The notes under the pieces were generated by a model. That model did not search any database. It had not been told where the DNA came from and saw only the letters and a list, made by a program, of their open reading frames with translations. A program made the position numbers and the translations under genes. From the NCBI GenBank assembly GCA_023459275.1, contig JAEWVC010000064.1, positions 62,001-126,000 on the forward strand: DNA of 64,000 nt. Reading direction: 5' to 3'. Within the stretch, counting starts at the first letter, position 1; the number at the start of each line of letters is the position of its first letter. The DNA comes from Bacillota bacterium. GTDB lineage: Bacteria > Bacillota > Clostridia > Christensenellales > Aristaeellaceae. Below are positions 49,207 to 56,510 of the stretch, piece by piece.

Positions 49207-49243
49207 GCAAGGGGACAGGCAGTTTCCTCTGCCTGCCCCTTGC
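49207..49243 (-). other. Intercistronic stem-loop between bmpA and nupO
   Basis: Stem GCAAGGGGACAGGCAG/CTGCCTGCCCCTTGC with one bulge and a 6-nt loop, no U-tract. Position behind the binding-protein gene fits an mRNA-stabilising or partial-termination hairpin that raises binding-protein output over the ATPase and permeases. Confidence 0.65.
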
Positions 49244-49263
49244 GGATGCGCACACCGAACCGG

Positions 49264-50376
49264 TTAAATAACTTCTTCCACCTTGACGATGCTTGTGGGG
49301 ATCTCCGTCAGCGGAACGCTCAGTTTCTTCCCGTCGGCATCCATCTTGGTATCCCTGAGCAATTCAATCTCGCCGGCCGCGAACTTGGCGAAAAGCGTGT
49401 CGTAATCAGCCTGGGAGAATTTCTCGAACCTGGAGGTCTCCATGTTGAAGCCGATGGCATTTTCCGCCGCGCCCAGCGTCAGCGATTGTCCGCCGGGGAA
49501 GGTGCCCTCGTAGTACGCGGTGAGCATCAGTTCCACTTCGGACTGCAGGCTCTTCAAAGCGGAGGTGACAACGGTGGGTGACAGGTCGCTCTGGTCTACG
49601 TCCACACCGATGACCTTGCCGTTTTCGCTGGCTTCCGCGGCAGCCACCACGGAGGAGACCAAGCCGCCGCCGCAGCTGAAGATCGCTGTCACGCCGGAAC
49701 TATACCAGGAGGCGGCCAGCGTCTGCACTTCGGGAGTGGGCCAGAAAACGCCGGAATAGTGGTACATCAGGTCGACTTCGGCAAGGCCAAGTACTTCGGC
49801 GGCAGCTTCCGCCCCCTGCACAAAGCCATAGCCGTACCGGATCACAGCGGGGACCGCCTGGCCGCCCATGAAGCCGATCTTGGTATGGCCGTCCATCACG
49901 ATGGAATAACCGGCCAAATAGCCAACCTGCTCTTCCGCAAACTTGATCCCCACCACATTGTCATTGGTGCGGGCTTCCGTATAATCGCCGGTCGCCTCAT
50001 CGATCTCGCCATTGTTGGGGAAGCCGTCAATCAGGATGAAATGGACATCCGGATACTTGTCCTGCGCAATAAAGATGGGCACTTCAAACATATAGCCAGG
50101 GGTGACGACTACCTTTGCACCAGCCGCGACCGCCTTGTCAATTTCATCCAGGTAGGCATTGGTCGTTCCTTCGGCAGGCTTGTAGTAATTGCAGGTCTTG
50201 CCGTTGGCAAGGGCAAATTCCTCCACGCCTTTCCATGTGAACTGGTTGAATCCCTTGTCATCGACGGTGCCAAGGTCGGTGATCATCGCGATTTCATAGG
50301 TGGCTTCAGCCAGCGCTGTGAGGCCGAACCCCAGGGTGAGAACCAACGTCAGAAGAAGAGCAAGCGCCTTTTTCAT
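49264..50376 (-). CDS. BMP/PnrA-family nucleoside-binding protein
   Basis: 370 aa, basic membrane protein family, the NupN/PnrA-type receptor of the nucleoside importer. The signal peptide MKKALALLLTLVLTLGFGL ends at ALA-EA with no lipobox cysteine, whereas Bacillus and spirochaete homologues are lipoproteins. Mature part: EIAMITDLGTVDDKGFNQFTW (the BMP signature), VVTPGYMFEVPIFIAQ, VGIKFAEEQVGYLAGY, KIGFMGGQAVPAVIRYGYGF, IFSCGGGLVSSVVAAA and VIGVDVDQSDL. SD AAGGAGG precedes ATG 50376. First gene of bmpA-nupO-nupP-nupQ. Confidence 0.94.
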   Translation of the reverse strand: MKKALALLLTLVLTLGFGLTALAEATYEIAMITDLGTVDDKGFNQFTWKGVEEFALANGKTCNYYKPAEGTTNAYLDEIDKAVAAGAKVVVTPGYMFEVPIFIAQDKYPDVHFILIDGFPNNGEIDEATGDYTEARTNDNVVGIKFAEEQVGYLAGYSIVMDGHTKIGFMGGQAVPAVIRYGYGFVQGAEAAAEVLGLAEVDLMYHYSGVFWPTPEVQTLAASWYSSGVTAIFSCGGGLVSSVVAAAEASENGKVIGVDVDQSDLSPTVVTSALKSLQSEVELMLTAYYEGTFPGGQSLTLGAAENAIGFNMETSRFEKFSQADYDTLFAKFAAGEIELLRDTKMDADGKKLSVPLTEIPTSIVKVEEVI

Positions 50377-50434
50377 GTATTGTTTCCTCCTTGTATTTTC
50401 CCCGTGGCAGATGCGCGGGGCTATGATCATATGC

Positions 50435-50509
50435 ATTATAACAGAAGCGCTCCGGCAAGAAAAGGGCAAACCGCCAATTCCAGAAAAAAGATATACAAAC
50501 TTGTATACA
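50435..50509 (-). promoter_or_regulatory. Promoter region of the nucleoside operon
   Basis: Extended -10 TGTTATAAT on the minus strand (TATAAT 50435-50440), weak -35. Upstream, AACTTGTATACA (50498-50509) repeats the first 12 bp of the operator before dctP, followed on the minus strand by a second TTGTATAT. Confidence 0.6.
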
Positions 50510-50515
50510 CAAATG

Positions 50516-51394
50516 TTACATATCATCCGTGAGCTTGGCAAACCCCTCGCCCAGTGCCTCGTGGGCCTCGGTAATGAACATGAAAGCCTTTTGGTCTTCC
50601 TGCCGGACGATCTCCTTGATCCTTTGCACCTCATACCTTCCCGCCACGCACAGGATCACCGGGCGCTCCCGGCCGGAATAGGCGCCGGTGGCGGTAAGCA
50701 GCGTCACGCCGCGCTCCACTTCCTCCATCACCCGGCTGGTCACCGCCACCGTTTTTTCGGTAATGATGAAGCATGCCCGCTGGGTGCTAAGGCCGTTCAA
50801 TACCACGTCCACCACCTTGGCGGAAACAAAGATGCAGATCAGCGCGTACAGCGCGTGCTGCGCGCCGATGGTGAAGCCCGCGGCCACAATCACCAGAAAG
50901 TCGATGGCAAAAAGGAAAGCACCCACAGAAATGAAGGGAAATTTGCGGTGGACCATCCTGGCCACCATGTCGGAGCCGCCAGTGGTAGCCTCGCCCCGCA
51001 GAATGATCCCCAATCCGATCCCCATAAGGCCGCCACCGTACACCGCGCCCAGGAGCACGTCATCTGTCAGCGGCGGCACCTTCATTGCGTCGATGGCCAC
51101 GGAAAACAGTACCGTAGCCACCAGCGACCGCCACACGAACACCCGGCCCATAGCCCGGAAACCGATCAGGAACAAGGGCAGGTTCATGATCATGCTGGTC
51201 AGGCCCACGGGGAGCCCGAACAGGCGGTTCAATATGGTGGCGATGCCTGTCAGCCCGCCGGGGGCGATGGCGTTGGGTATAAGAAACAATGGATAGGCAA
51301 GGCCGCCTAAAAGGCAGCCTGCCACAATCAAAACATAGCTGCGCAGCCGCTCCCTTTTCAGCATCCGGGAAAGGTTGTCCGCCTGATTTTTCAA
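50516..51394 (-). CDS. YitT-family membrane protein (DUF161/DUF2179)
   Basis: 292 aa: five or six membrane helices (YVLIVAGCLLGGLAYPLFLIP; MIMNLPLFLIGFRAMG; SLVATVLFSVAIDAM; GGLMGIGLGIILRG; VGAFLFAIDFLVIVAAGF) and a C-terminal DUF2179 domain (GLSTQRACFIITEKTVAVTS ... TLLTATGAYSGRERPVILCVAG). Typical sites AIAPGGLTGIATIL and GEATTGGSDMVARMVH are present. Start TTG 51394 (LKNQADNLSR) is chosen because GGGGG lies 8 nt upstream; the first ATG (51361) lacks an SD. Function of the family is unknown (possible small-molecule transporter). Confidence 0.9.
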   Translation of the reverse strand: MKNQADNLSRMLKRERLRSYVLIVAGCLLGGLAYPLFLIPNAIAPGGLTGIATILNRLFGLPVGLTSMIMNLPLFLIGFRAMGRVFVWRSLVATVLFSVAIDAMKVPPLTDDVLLGAVYGGGLMGIGLGIILRGEATTGGSDMVARMVHRKFPFISVGAFLFAIDFLVIVAAGFTIGAQHALYALICIFVSAKVVDVVLNGLSTQRACFIITEKTVAVTSRVMEEVERGVTLLTATGAYSGRERPVILCVAGRYEVQRIKEIVRQEDQKAFMFITEAHEALGEGFAKLTDDM

Positions 51395-51540
51395 AAAACC
51401 CGCCCCCTTGTCTTCCTTCGTGACAGGGAAAACGCCGCTCTCCCATGAAAGCGACGCTTTTCGGTATTTCGTTCGTTTCAGCAGCCTGCAGGGTCTGAAG
51501 GACCGCGCCACAAACCCCATGGGAATTCCTTCCAAAATCC

Positions 51541-51579
51541 TTCCCATTTGGAGGAAGGTGGCGCAGCGCCGGATGAGGC
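51541..51579 (+). repeat. GGATGAGG-type intergenic repeat, copy 1
   Basis: CTTCCCATTTGGAGGAAGG then TGGCGCAGCGCCGGATGAGG: two small hairpins followed by GGATGAGG. The same layout occurs at 51684-51726. It lies in the 482-nt gene-free stretch 51395-51876. Confidence 0.6.
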
Positions 51580-51683
51580 TATTGACGTGTGCCTGTACGG
51601 CCCGCAGGAATCACCTCATCAGTCGGCTTCACCGACAGCTTCCCCTTAAAGGAAAGCCATTCATGCCGCCTTCCCCGCAAAGC

Positions 51684-51726
51684 CTTTCCCAAGGGGAAGG
51701 TGTCACCCAAAGGGTGACGGATGAGG
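51684..51726 (+). repeat. GGATGAGG-type intergenic repeat, copy 2
   Basis: CTTTCCCAAGGGGAAGG then TGTCACCC-AAA-GGGTGACGGATGAGG. Both hairpins are intact. Repeats of this type are, from memory, scattered through many gut Clostridia genomes. Confidence 0.65.
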
Positions 51727-51770
51727 TGGAACGGCGGCAGGTAGCGCCGGATGTGGTCCTCCGCCCCGCG

Positions 51771-51906
51771 CTATTCCGCCACAGGCGGGGGCGGGGCTCC
51801 TTCCCATCTGGCTCAATAGTCGCTCTGCTCACTACCGTTCGCATTGCTCCTTTTCGCCAGCCTCCTCCGCTCCGCCCTATTCCGCCACAGGCGGGGGCGG
51901 GGCTCC
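51771..51906. repeat. 30-bp direct repeat spanning the 3' end of mazF
   Basis: The same 30 bases (CTATTCCGCCACAGGCGGGG plus GCGGGGCTCC) occur at 51771-51800 and 51877-51906. The second copy encodes the last residues of MazF (GAPPPPVAE and stop). The first is non-coding; the 76 bases between contain no gene. Confidence 0.8.
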
Positions 51907-52239
51907 GGAGCCCAGTGAAATGGCCAGGGCTCTGTCCACCTTCGCCATCAGTTCTTCATCCACACGGCCCAGCCGTTCCATCAGGCGTTTCTTTTCCAGG
52001 GTACGAACCTGCTCGGTCAAAATCACGGAATCCTTTTTCAGGCCGCTTTCCCGGCTGGAAATGGCCACGTGCGTGGGCAGCTTGGGCTTGTTGAGCCGGG
52101 AGGTGATGGCGGCCACGATTACCGTGGGGCTATGCAGGTTGCCTATATCGTTCTGAATGATCAAAACGGGGCGGATACCGCCCTGCTCCGATCCGATCAC
52201 AGGATCCAAATCGGCCCGATAGATTTCCCCTCTTTTCAT
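51877..52239 (-). CDS. MazF/PemK-family mRNA interferase
   Basis: 120 aa endoribonuclease-toxin fold: MKRGEIYRADLDPVIGSEQG, GIRPVLIIQNDIGNLHSPTV, VAAITSRLNKPKLPTHV and SVILTEQVRTLEKKRL, all core MazF/NdoA elements including the conserved Arg and Thr of the RNA-binding groove. ATG 52239 has GGAG 11 nt upstream; the open frame to 52299 is not family-like. The C-terminal APPPPVAE comes from a duplicated 30-bp repeat, so the end may have been altered. No MazE-type antitoxin is recognisable in the 204-nt gap upstream or beyond. It lies downstream of nnr, as in related Clostridia. Confidence 0.92.
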   Translation of the reverse strand: MKRGEIYRADLDPVIGSEQGGIRPVLIIQNDIGNLHSPTVIVAAITSRLNKPKLPTHVAISSRESGLKKDSVILTEQVRTLEKKRLMERLGRVDEELMAKVDRALAISLGSGAPPPPVAE

Positions 52240-52443
52240 ATTGTCACACTCCACGCCCCCTGTCAAGGTCCTTCCTTCGATTGCCCGCATGGATACCATG
52301 GAAGGCAGTGCGGCGCCGCTTTTGCTCTTGCACTTAAGAACAGAGGGCCTTCGCCGCCGCTCCCTTCATCCTATGCCAAGAGCGCCCGAGCGTTCGAAAC
52401 AGAGCGGGAGTATAAAAGGATGAGGCGTATGGAATTTAGGCGG

Positions 52444-53979
52444 TCACCGCCGTGTGACAGGCTCTTTCCCCAGGTACCAGGTCAAATCCGTGGCCAGCAA
52501 TCCCCGCTGTCCCGTGGCCTTCTCCGCCCGGCGGGCGGCATGGCCGTGGAGGCAGCATCCGATCTGGGCAAGCATCAAAGGGGGATGTCCAAGCTCCTTC
52601 CCCTGGGCCAGGAGGGCGGCCAGGATGCCGGTCAGGGCATCGCCGCTGCCGCCTTTGGCCAAGGCCGGCGTGCCCGTGATGTTCACAGCCAGGCGGGACC
52701 CGTCATACAGCAGAGTAGTCGCGCCCTTCAAAAGCACCACACCGCCAAGCGTCTGCCAAAGCGCCTGCACGGCTTCCGCCGCGTCCGCGGTTACCGCGCC
52801 CGCGGACACCTGCATCAGCCGCGCCGCCTCGCCGGGGTGCGGCGTAAAGATGTTCGTACCCGCCATGGGCAGCATATCCCGGCTTACAGCCAGCAGATTC
52901 AATGCGTCCGCATCCCACACGGCGGGCTTTCCTGCCCGTTTTACCGCCTGCAAAAGCGGCAGCCGGTCGGGGAACGCCCCAAGGCCGGGCCCCACGGCCA
53001 CAGCATCCGCCCGCAGAGCGGCCTCATACACCAGGTTTTCTGCCTCTCTTGCAAAAGCCGCGCCTTCCATAGGCAGCGGAAGACAGGTGGCGCAGGGCGA
53101 TACCTGCTGCACGATGGGCACCACATTTTCCGGGCAGGCCACGGTCACAAGCCCGGCCCCCGTGCGCAGCGCCGACAGCGCGCAGATAGACGCCGCGCCG
53201 GCCATGCCGGCGGAACCCGCCACCACGAGCACCCGGCCGTAATCCCCTTTATGGGTGTCCCGACGCCTGGGAGGCAGCAATGCGCCCAGATCCTTGGGCA
53301 AAAGTACATCCATACCCGGCGCGTCATCCATCACTTTGGACAGTCCGATATCCGCCACCTTCACCCGCCCCGCGTACTCCGGGCCCTTGTTCAGGTACAG
53401 CCCGATCTTTGGCCGGTGGAAGGTCACCGTGACAAAAGCCCGCACGGCTTCCCCCATCACCATGCCGGTAAGGCCGCTCAAGCCCGAGGGGATATCCACC
53501 GCCACCACGGGAAGCCCGCTTTCATTCACCTTCTTGATCAAGGCATAGGCCACGCCCTGCACGGGCTGGTTCAGCCCCGTGCCAAACAGCGCGTCCACGA
53601 TGCAGCCTATCTCCGGGCCAATGGGCGGCAGCTTGTCCGCCGTATCGCTTAACCGGACAACAGGGGTTTCGGGCCAGAGCTTCTTCAATAGCTGCCGGTT
53701 GACCCCCGCATCCCCCGTCATCCGGCTGGTGAGCTGCCATACCTGCGCCTGCCCGCCCGCGTTCATCCACAGCCTTGCGGCGGCCAGGCCGTCACCGCCG
53801 TTGTTGCCCGGCCCGCACAGGAACAGCACCTGCCCCTGCCGCCCCCTCATCAGGCGGCGGACAGCCTTCACAACCGCCATGGCCGCGTGCTCCATAAGCA
53901 AAAGCCCCGGCAGGCCCGTCTCCTGCATGATGGCGCGCTCCACCCGCTTCATTTCCTCGGGCGTGATGGTACGGTACAT
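52444..53979 (-). CDS. nnr: Bifunctional NAD(P)H-hydrate epimerase/dehydratase
   Basis: 511 aa metabolite-repair enzyme. The N-terminal YjeF_N epimerase (MEHAAMAVVKAV, FLCGPGNNGGDGLAAARLW, CIVDALFGTGLNQPVQG, VDIPSGLSG) interconverts R- and S-NAD(P)HX. The C-terminal YjeF_C/carbohydrate-kinase-like dehydratase (GDYGRVLVVAGSAGMAGAA, VGPGLGAFPD, IFTPHPGEAARLM, LAKGGSGDALTGILAALLA) removes water with ATP or ADP. Both active sites look complete. It lies 30 nt after acpS; the acpS-nnr order is common in Bacillota. Confidence 0.96.
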   Translation of the reverse strand: MYRTITPEEMKRVERAIMQETGLPGLLLMEHAAMAVVKAVRRLMRGRQGQVLFLCGPGNNGGDGLAAARLWMNAGGQAQVWQLTSRMTGDAGVNRQLLKKLWPETPVVRLSDTADKLPPIGPEIGCIVDALFGTGLNQPVQGVAYALIKKVNESGLPVVAVDIPSGLSGLTGMVMGEAVRAFVTVTFHRPKIGLYLNKGPEYAGRVKVADIGLSKVMDDAPGMDVLLPKDLGALLPPRRRDTHKGDYGRVLVVAGSAGMAGAASICALSALRTGAGLVTVACPENVVPIVQQVSPCATCLPLPMEGAAFAREAENLVYEAALRADAVAVGPGLGAFPDRLPLLQAVKRAGKPAVWDADALNLLAVSRDMLPMAGTNIFTPHPGEAARLMQVSAGAVTADAAEAVQALWQTLGGVVLLKGATTLLYDGSRLAVNITGTPALAKGGSGDALTGILAALLAQGKELGHPPLMLAQIGCCLHGHAARRAEKATGQRGLLATDLTWYLGKEPVTRR

Positions 53980-54009
53980 TTTGCCCCCTCGCCTCCCTAC
54001 AAAAAAGTC

Positions 54010-54375
54010 CTATTCCAGCATGGCCACGGCAGCCGCCATGTCTTCCTCATGGGTCATGGAAAGATGCATCCGCCGCCCGCCAATCTCCTGCATCCGCTCC
54101 TGGGCGGCCCCCCGCAGGTCATAGTAAGGTTGCCCGGAAGCATCGTGCAATATAACCACATCCTGGGGCCGGACGGCCCCAAAGCCTGTGCCCAGGGCCT
54201 TCACCGCGGCCTCCTTTGCGGCGAAGATGGCCGCAGCGCTGTCCGGGCCCATGCGGCCGCGGGCCGATACGTAGGCCTGTTCCTCAAGGCAAAAAAACCG
54301 GGAAAGGAATTTTTCGTTTTCCATCATCCGCCGCATGCGCCCGATGCGGCACAGGTCGATCCCCAGGCCGATCAT
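54010..54375 (-). CDS. acpS: Holo-[acyl-carrier-protein] synthase AcpS
   Basis: 121 aa, transfers 4'-phosphopantetheine from CoA to ACP. Seen: MIGLGIDLCRIGRMRRMMEN (Mg-binding Asp7), RFFCLEEQAYV, AAIFAAKEAAVKALGTGF (the Glu/Lys motif) and HLSMTHEEDMAAAVAML. Length is standard. ATG 54375 overlaps the upstream peptidase stop (ATGA), indicating translational coupling; the in-frame extension to 54441 lies wholly inside that gene. Confidence 0.96.
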   Translation of the reverse strand: MIGLGIDLCRIGRMRRMMENEKFLSRFFCLEEQAYVSARGRMGPDSAAAIFAAKEAAVKALGTGFGAVRPQDVVILHDASGQPYYDLRGAAQERMQEIGGRRMHLSMTHEEDMAAAVAMLE

Positions 54376-55337
54376 GGGGTGTTGCCCGCCAGCACGCCGT
54401 TTACGATGGCCCGGGCCGTCACCTCGGAAGCCAGCGCGCACAGCTGGATAAAGTTCACATCACCTTCCACCCGGCCCGTGGCCAGCGCGAATACCGTGTC
54501 CCCGTCCATCTGCGTGTGCACCGGGCGGATGGCGCGGGCCAGCCCGTCATGGGCCACTGTTGCCAGGCGGTTCGCCTGCTCCTTGCTCAGGGCCGCATCG
54601 GTGGCCACCACCACCAGGGTGGTATTCTGGCCCGGCTCCGGGATCCTTCTGGGCTTTGACGCCGGCACATGCCCCTGGAGCAGGCTTTCGGCGGGAACGC
54701 GGGTCCCGTCCTCCAAAACGGCGCAGGCGATGAGCCTGCCCGTGTGGGGATGGTAGATATCCCCCACCGCGTTCACCACAGCCAGGGCACCTACCGTAAC
54801 GCCGCTTGGCAGCGTGATGCTGGCGGTGCCCAGCCCGCCGTTTTGAGGCAAGCCGCCGGGCACCAGCTTGCCCACCGTGGCCCCGGTGCCCGCGCCTACC
54901 AATCCCTGGGCCATCTCCTTGCCGGCGCGCTCACAGGCGGATATCCCCATGGCCGCGTCAGGCCGTACCTTGGGATCACCTACCCCCAGGTCAAAGATCA
55001 CCGCCGCCGGCACGATGGGCACGCGGCAGACACCCATATCGATGCCCACACCGTTTTGCTCCAGGTACTTCATCACACCCCCGGCGCTGTCCAGGCCGAA
55101 GGCGCTGCCGCCGGAAAGCACCACCGCGTTCACCTTTTCCACCAGGTTCCCGGGCTTCAATAAATCCGTTTCCCTGGTGCCCGGCGCCGCGCCACGCACG
55201 TCCACGCCGCCCACTGCCCCGTCCCGGCTGCACAGGACCACCGTGACGCCGGTACGCGCCTTCCTGTTTTGCGCATGGCCCACCCGGATGCCATGTACAT
55301 CGGTAACCGAACCTTCAAACAGCTCCATGTCAGGCAT
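54372..55337 (-). CDS. P1 (S58, DmpA-like) family peptidase
   Basis: 321 aa N-terminal-nucleophile-type aminopeptidase family (DmpA/BapA). Seen: VTDVHGIRVGHAQNRKARTG, VLCSRDGAVGGVDVRGAAPG, VNAVVLSGGSAFGLDSAGGV, GTGATVGKLVPGG and the GLGTASITLPSGVTVGALAV region where family members self-cleave between Gly or Asn and Ser/Thr, then VATDAALSKEQANRLATVAH. Substrate unknown; related enzymes release N-terminal D- or beta-amino acids. It overlaps birA by 8 nt and acpS by 4 nt, so this is one translation-coupled operon. Confidence 0.92.
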   Translation of the reverse strand: MPDMELFEGSVTDVHGIRVGHAQNRKARTGVTVVLCSRDGAVGGVDVRGAAPGTRETDLLKPGNLVEKVNAVVLSGGSAFGLDSAGGVMKYLEQNGVGIDMGVCRVPIVPAAVIFDLGVGDPKVRPDAAMGISACERAGKEMAQGLVGAGTGATVGKLVPGGLPQNGGLGTASITLPSGVTVGALAVVNAVGDIYHPHTGRLIACAVLEDGTRVPAESLLQGHVPASKPRRIPEPGQNTTLVVVATDAALSKEQANRLATVAHDGLARAIRPVHTQMDGDTVFALATGRVEGDVNFIQLCALASEVTARAIVNGVLAGNTP

Positions 55338-56304
55338 ACCCCATCACTCCCCTTACCGATACGTCCCCGGCCAGGACATGCCTAACCGTCCCATCCTGAA
55401 GTTTTACCAGCAGTCCCCCATTTTCATCCAGCCCCACGGCAGTTCCGGAAAACTCCGCCCCGCCGCCCAAGACCCGCACGGGCTTATGGAGGGTACAGCT
55501 CCTTTTTTCATACGCGGGCAGGATGCCTGCAAGGCCCTCCCGCTCCAGGTTTTCCATATACTTTTCCATGCCCCGCAAATAGGCCCGCAAGATGGGCGCG
55601 CGCTTTGGGGGGATGCCCAGCGCATCCTCCAAAGAGGCAGCCTGGCCATATAGCTCCGGGGGATACGCACCCTTTCCCACATTGAGCCCCGCACCGGCCA
55701 CCACATAGGCGACAGACTCCGCGTCGCCCGAAAACTCCAATAGGATGCCGCATGCCTTTTTCCCGCCGATCACCAGATCGTTGGGCCATTTGACGGCAAC
55801 CGCCAGCCCCGTTTCTTTTTCGGTGGCCTCCGCCATGGCCAACGCCACCGCGAAGGTGATAAGCTGCACCCGGCCCGGGGGCAGCGACGGCCTGAGCAGC
55901 AGCGAGATCCACAGCCCCTGCCCTTTGGGGGAAGTCCAGTTCCTGCCCCTTCTGCCGCGCCCCGCGGTCTGCTCCTCACACAGCGCCACCGTACCGGCGG
56001 GCGCGCCGCTTTCCGCCGCCGCCTTGAGCACCGCGTTGGTGGAGGTCATGGTTTCAGCGTAGATCATGGGCGGCTGCCCGGCCCACTGGGTATCAAGGCC
56101 CCGCTGCACAAACACCGGCAGTAGGGAGTCCGGGGGCTCCACAAGCCGGTAGCCCTTCTTTCCGGCGCTTTCGACAGCATACCCCTGTCCCCGCAGGGTT
56201 TCGATCCGCTTCCACACCGCGGCCCTGGTGATCCTAAGGCGGCGGCTCATCTCCTCGCCGGAAATGTATTCCTCCCCCGCCAGCATGGAAAGCAGTTCCT
56301 CCAT
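55330..56304 (-). CDS. birA: Biotin-protein ligase / biotin operon repressor BirA
   Basis: 324 aa. N-terminal winged helix (YISGEEMSRRLRITRAAVWKRIETLRGQGY, residues 13-42), central biotinyl-AMP synthetase with TMTSTNAVLKAA, EEQTAGRGRRGRNWTSPKGQG, VKWPNDLVIGGKKACGILLE and AGAGLNVGKG, and a C-terminal SH3-like domain (SGTAVGLDENGGLLVKL). It therefore attaches biotin to carriers and can repress biotin genes. Relevant substrates would include biotin-dependent decarboxylases such as the partner missing for OadB. SD AAGGAGGCGG; first gene of birA-peptidase-acpS-nnr. Confidence 0.96.
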   Translation of the reverse strand: MEELLSMLAGEEYISGEEMSRRLRITRAAVWKRIETLRGQGYAVESAGKKGYRLVEPPDSLLPVFVQRGLDTQWAGQPPMIYAETMTSTNAVLKAAAESGAPAGTVALCEEQTAGRGRRGRNWTSPKGQGLWISLLLRPSLPPGRVQLITFAVALAMAEATEKETGLAVAVKWPNDLVIGGKKACGILLEFSGDAESVAYVVAGAGLNVGKGAYPPELYGQAASLEDALGIPPKRAPILRAYLRGMEKYMENLEREGLAGILPAYEKRSCTLHKPVRVLGGGAEFSGTAVGLDENGGLLVKLQDGTVRHVLAGDVSVRGVMGYA

Positions 56305-56428
56305 CAGGCCGCCTCCTTATAAGCGCAAAGCCTTTACAACCCTTACATTTTTTCCGCCGTCTGCGGCAAACTACATTATATATGTACCCTCTCGTATTGT
56401 ACAGAACGCTTCCCCAATTTTCAAGTGC

Positions 56429-56457
56429 TTGTAAAACAGGGGGGAATCCGCTATACT
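56429..56457 (+). promoter_or_regulatory. Promoter of the moxR operon
   Basis: TTGTAA (56429-56434), 17 bp, TATACT (56452-56457), about 55 nt upstream of the moxR start. Confidence 0.7.
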
Positions 56458-56510
56458 GTGGAATGGGTTTTACCGGCCCATGCCACCTGAAAAAAGGAGA
56501 GAAGCAGCCT

